DNA from: Candidatus Roizmanbacteria bacterium CG_4_10_14_0_2_um_filter_36_35
Lineage (GTDB): Bacteria > Patescibacteriota > Microgenomatia > UBA1406 > GWC2-37-13
NCBI GenBank assembly: GCA_002792355.1
Contig: PFOE01000040.1
Span: 1 to 5,526 of the forward strand
Reading direction: 5' to 3'
Length of the DNA: 5,526 nucleotides
Positions 5,509 through 5,526 of the stretch are shown here, piece after piece (position 1 is the stretch's first letter; each line of letters starts with the position of its first letter). Below the pieces are notes generated by a model. That model ran no database searches. It was not told where the DNA came from and worked only from the letters and a program-made list of their open reading frames with translations. The position numbers were made by a program, and so were the translations under genes.

Positions 5509-5526
5509 ATGAAAAACAAATATTTT
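5509..5526 (+). CDS. Probable start of the next gene (six codons)
   Basis: ATG at 5509 opens a frame reading MKNKYF to the window edge. The basic start followed by aromatic residues would suit another signal-anchored or membrane protein, in keeping with its neighbours. No Shine-Dalgarno sequence precedes it; the stem-loop at 5459-5507 ends just upstream. The piece is too short to assign a family or to prove that it is coding. Confidence 0.4.

Overview
The window is AT-rich bacterial DNA. Its gene set and style suggest a Candidate Phyla Radiation (Patescibacteria) genome, perhaps Microgenomates-like: tight packing, start codons overlapping or almost touching stops, hardly any Shine-Dalgarno sites, and several multi-pass GT-C type glycosyltransferases. 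This placement is an inference from style; no marker gene is present. UGA is used as a stop at the ends of vapB, the GH39 gene and the minus-strand glycosyltransferase, so the genetic code looks standard and not the UGA-glycine code of Gracilibacteria/Absconditabacteria.

Layout. Positions 1-341 hold the C-terminal third of an Ldh_2-family (malate/L-lactate dehydrogenase type) NAD(P)-dependent oxidoreductase, cut by the window edge. A 58-bp gap carries a near-consensus sigma70 promoter (TTGACA, 17 bp, TATACT) and three copies of an octamer spaced exactly 19 bp apart. It drives a plus-strand run of a VapB-like AbrB-fold antitoxin (400-663), a VapC-like PIN-domain toxin (660-1067, 4-base overlap) and a membrane-anchored GH39-like glycosidase (1067-2473, 1-base overlap). 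On the minus strand, a Gpi18/PIG-M-like GT-C glycosyltransferase (3963-2671, GTG start) is followed after 4 bases by a 68-residue single-span membrane protein (2666-2460) whose end overlaps the end of the GH39 gene tail to tail. Diverging from the minus-strand glycosyltransferase is a second GT-C enzyme of the PMT_2/ArnT type (3988-5427). The last 100 bases hold a TATAAT box, a large imperfect stem-loop and the first six codons of a likely next gene.

How the genes may work together. The two polyprenyl-phosphate-sugar dependent transferases and the extracytoplasmic glycosidase all act at the outer face of the membrane, so 1067-5427 reads as a cell-surface glycan or glycoprotein module. The toxin-antitoxin pair sits directly upstream of the glycosidase and apparently shares its promoter. 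The most notable non-coding signals are the 19-bp-periodic operator array at vapBC, a palindromic ATTATAAT that can serve as the -10 box for both divergent glycosyltransferase genes, and predicted leaderless or near-leaderless transcripts at three genes. I did not find a clearly new defence or mobile system here.
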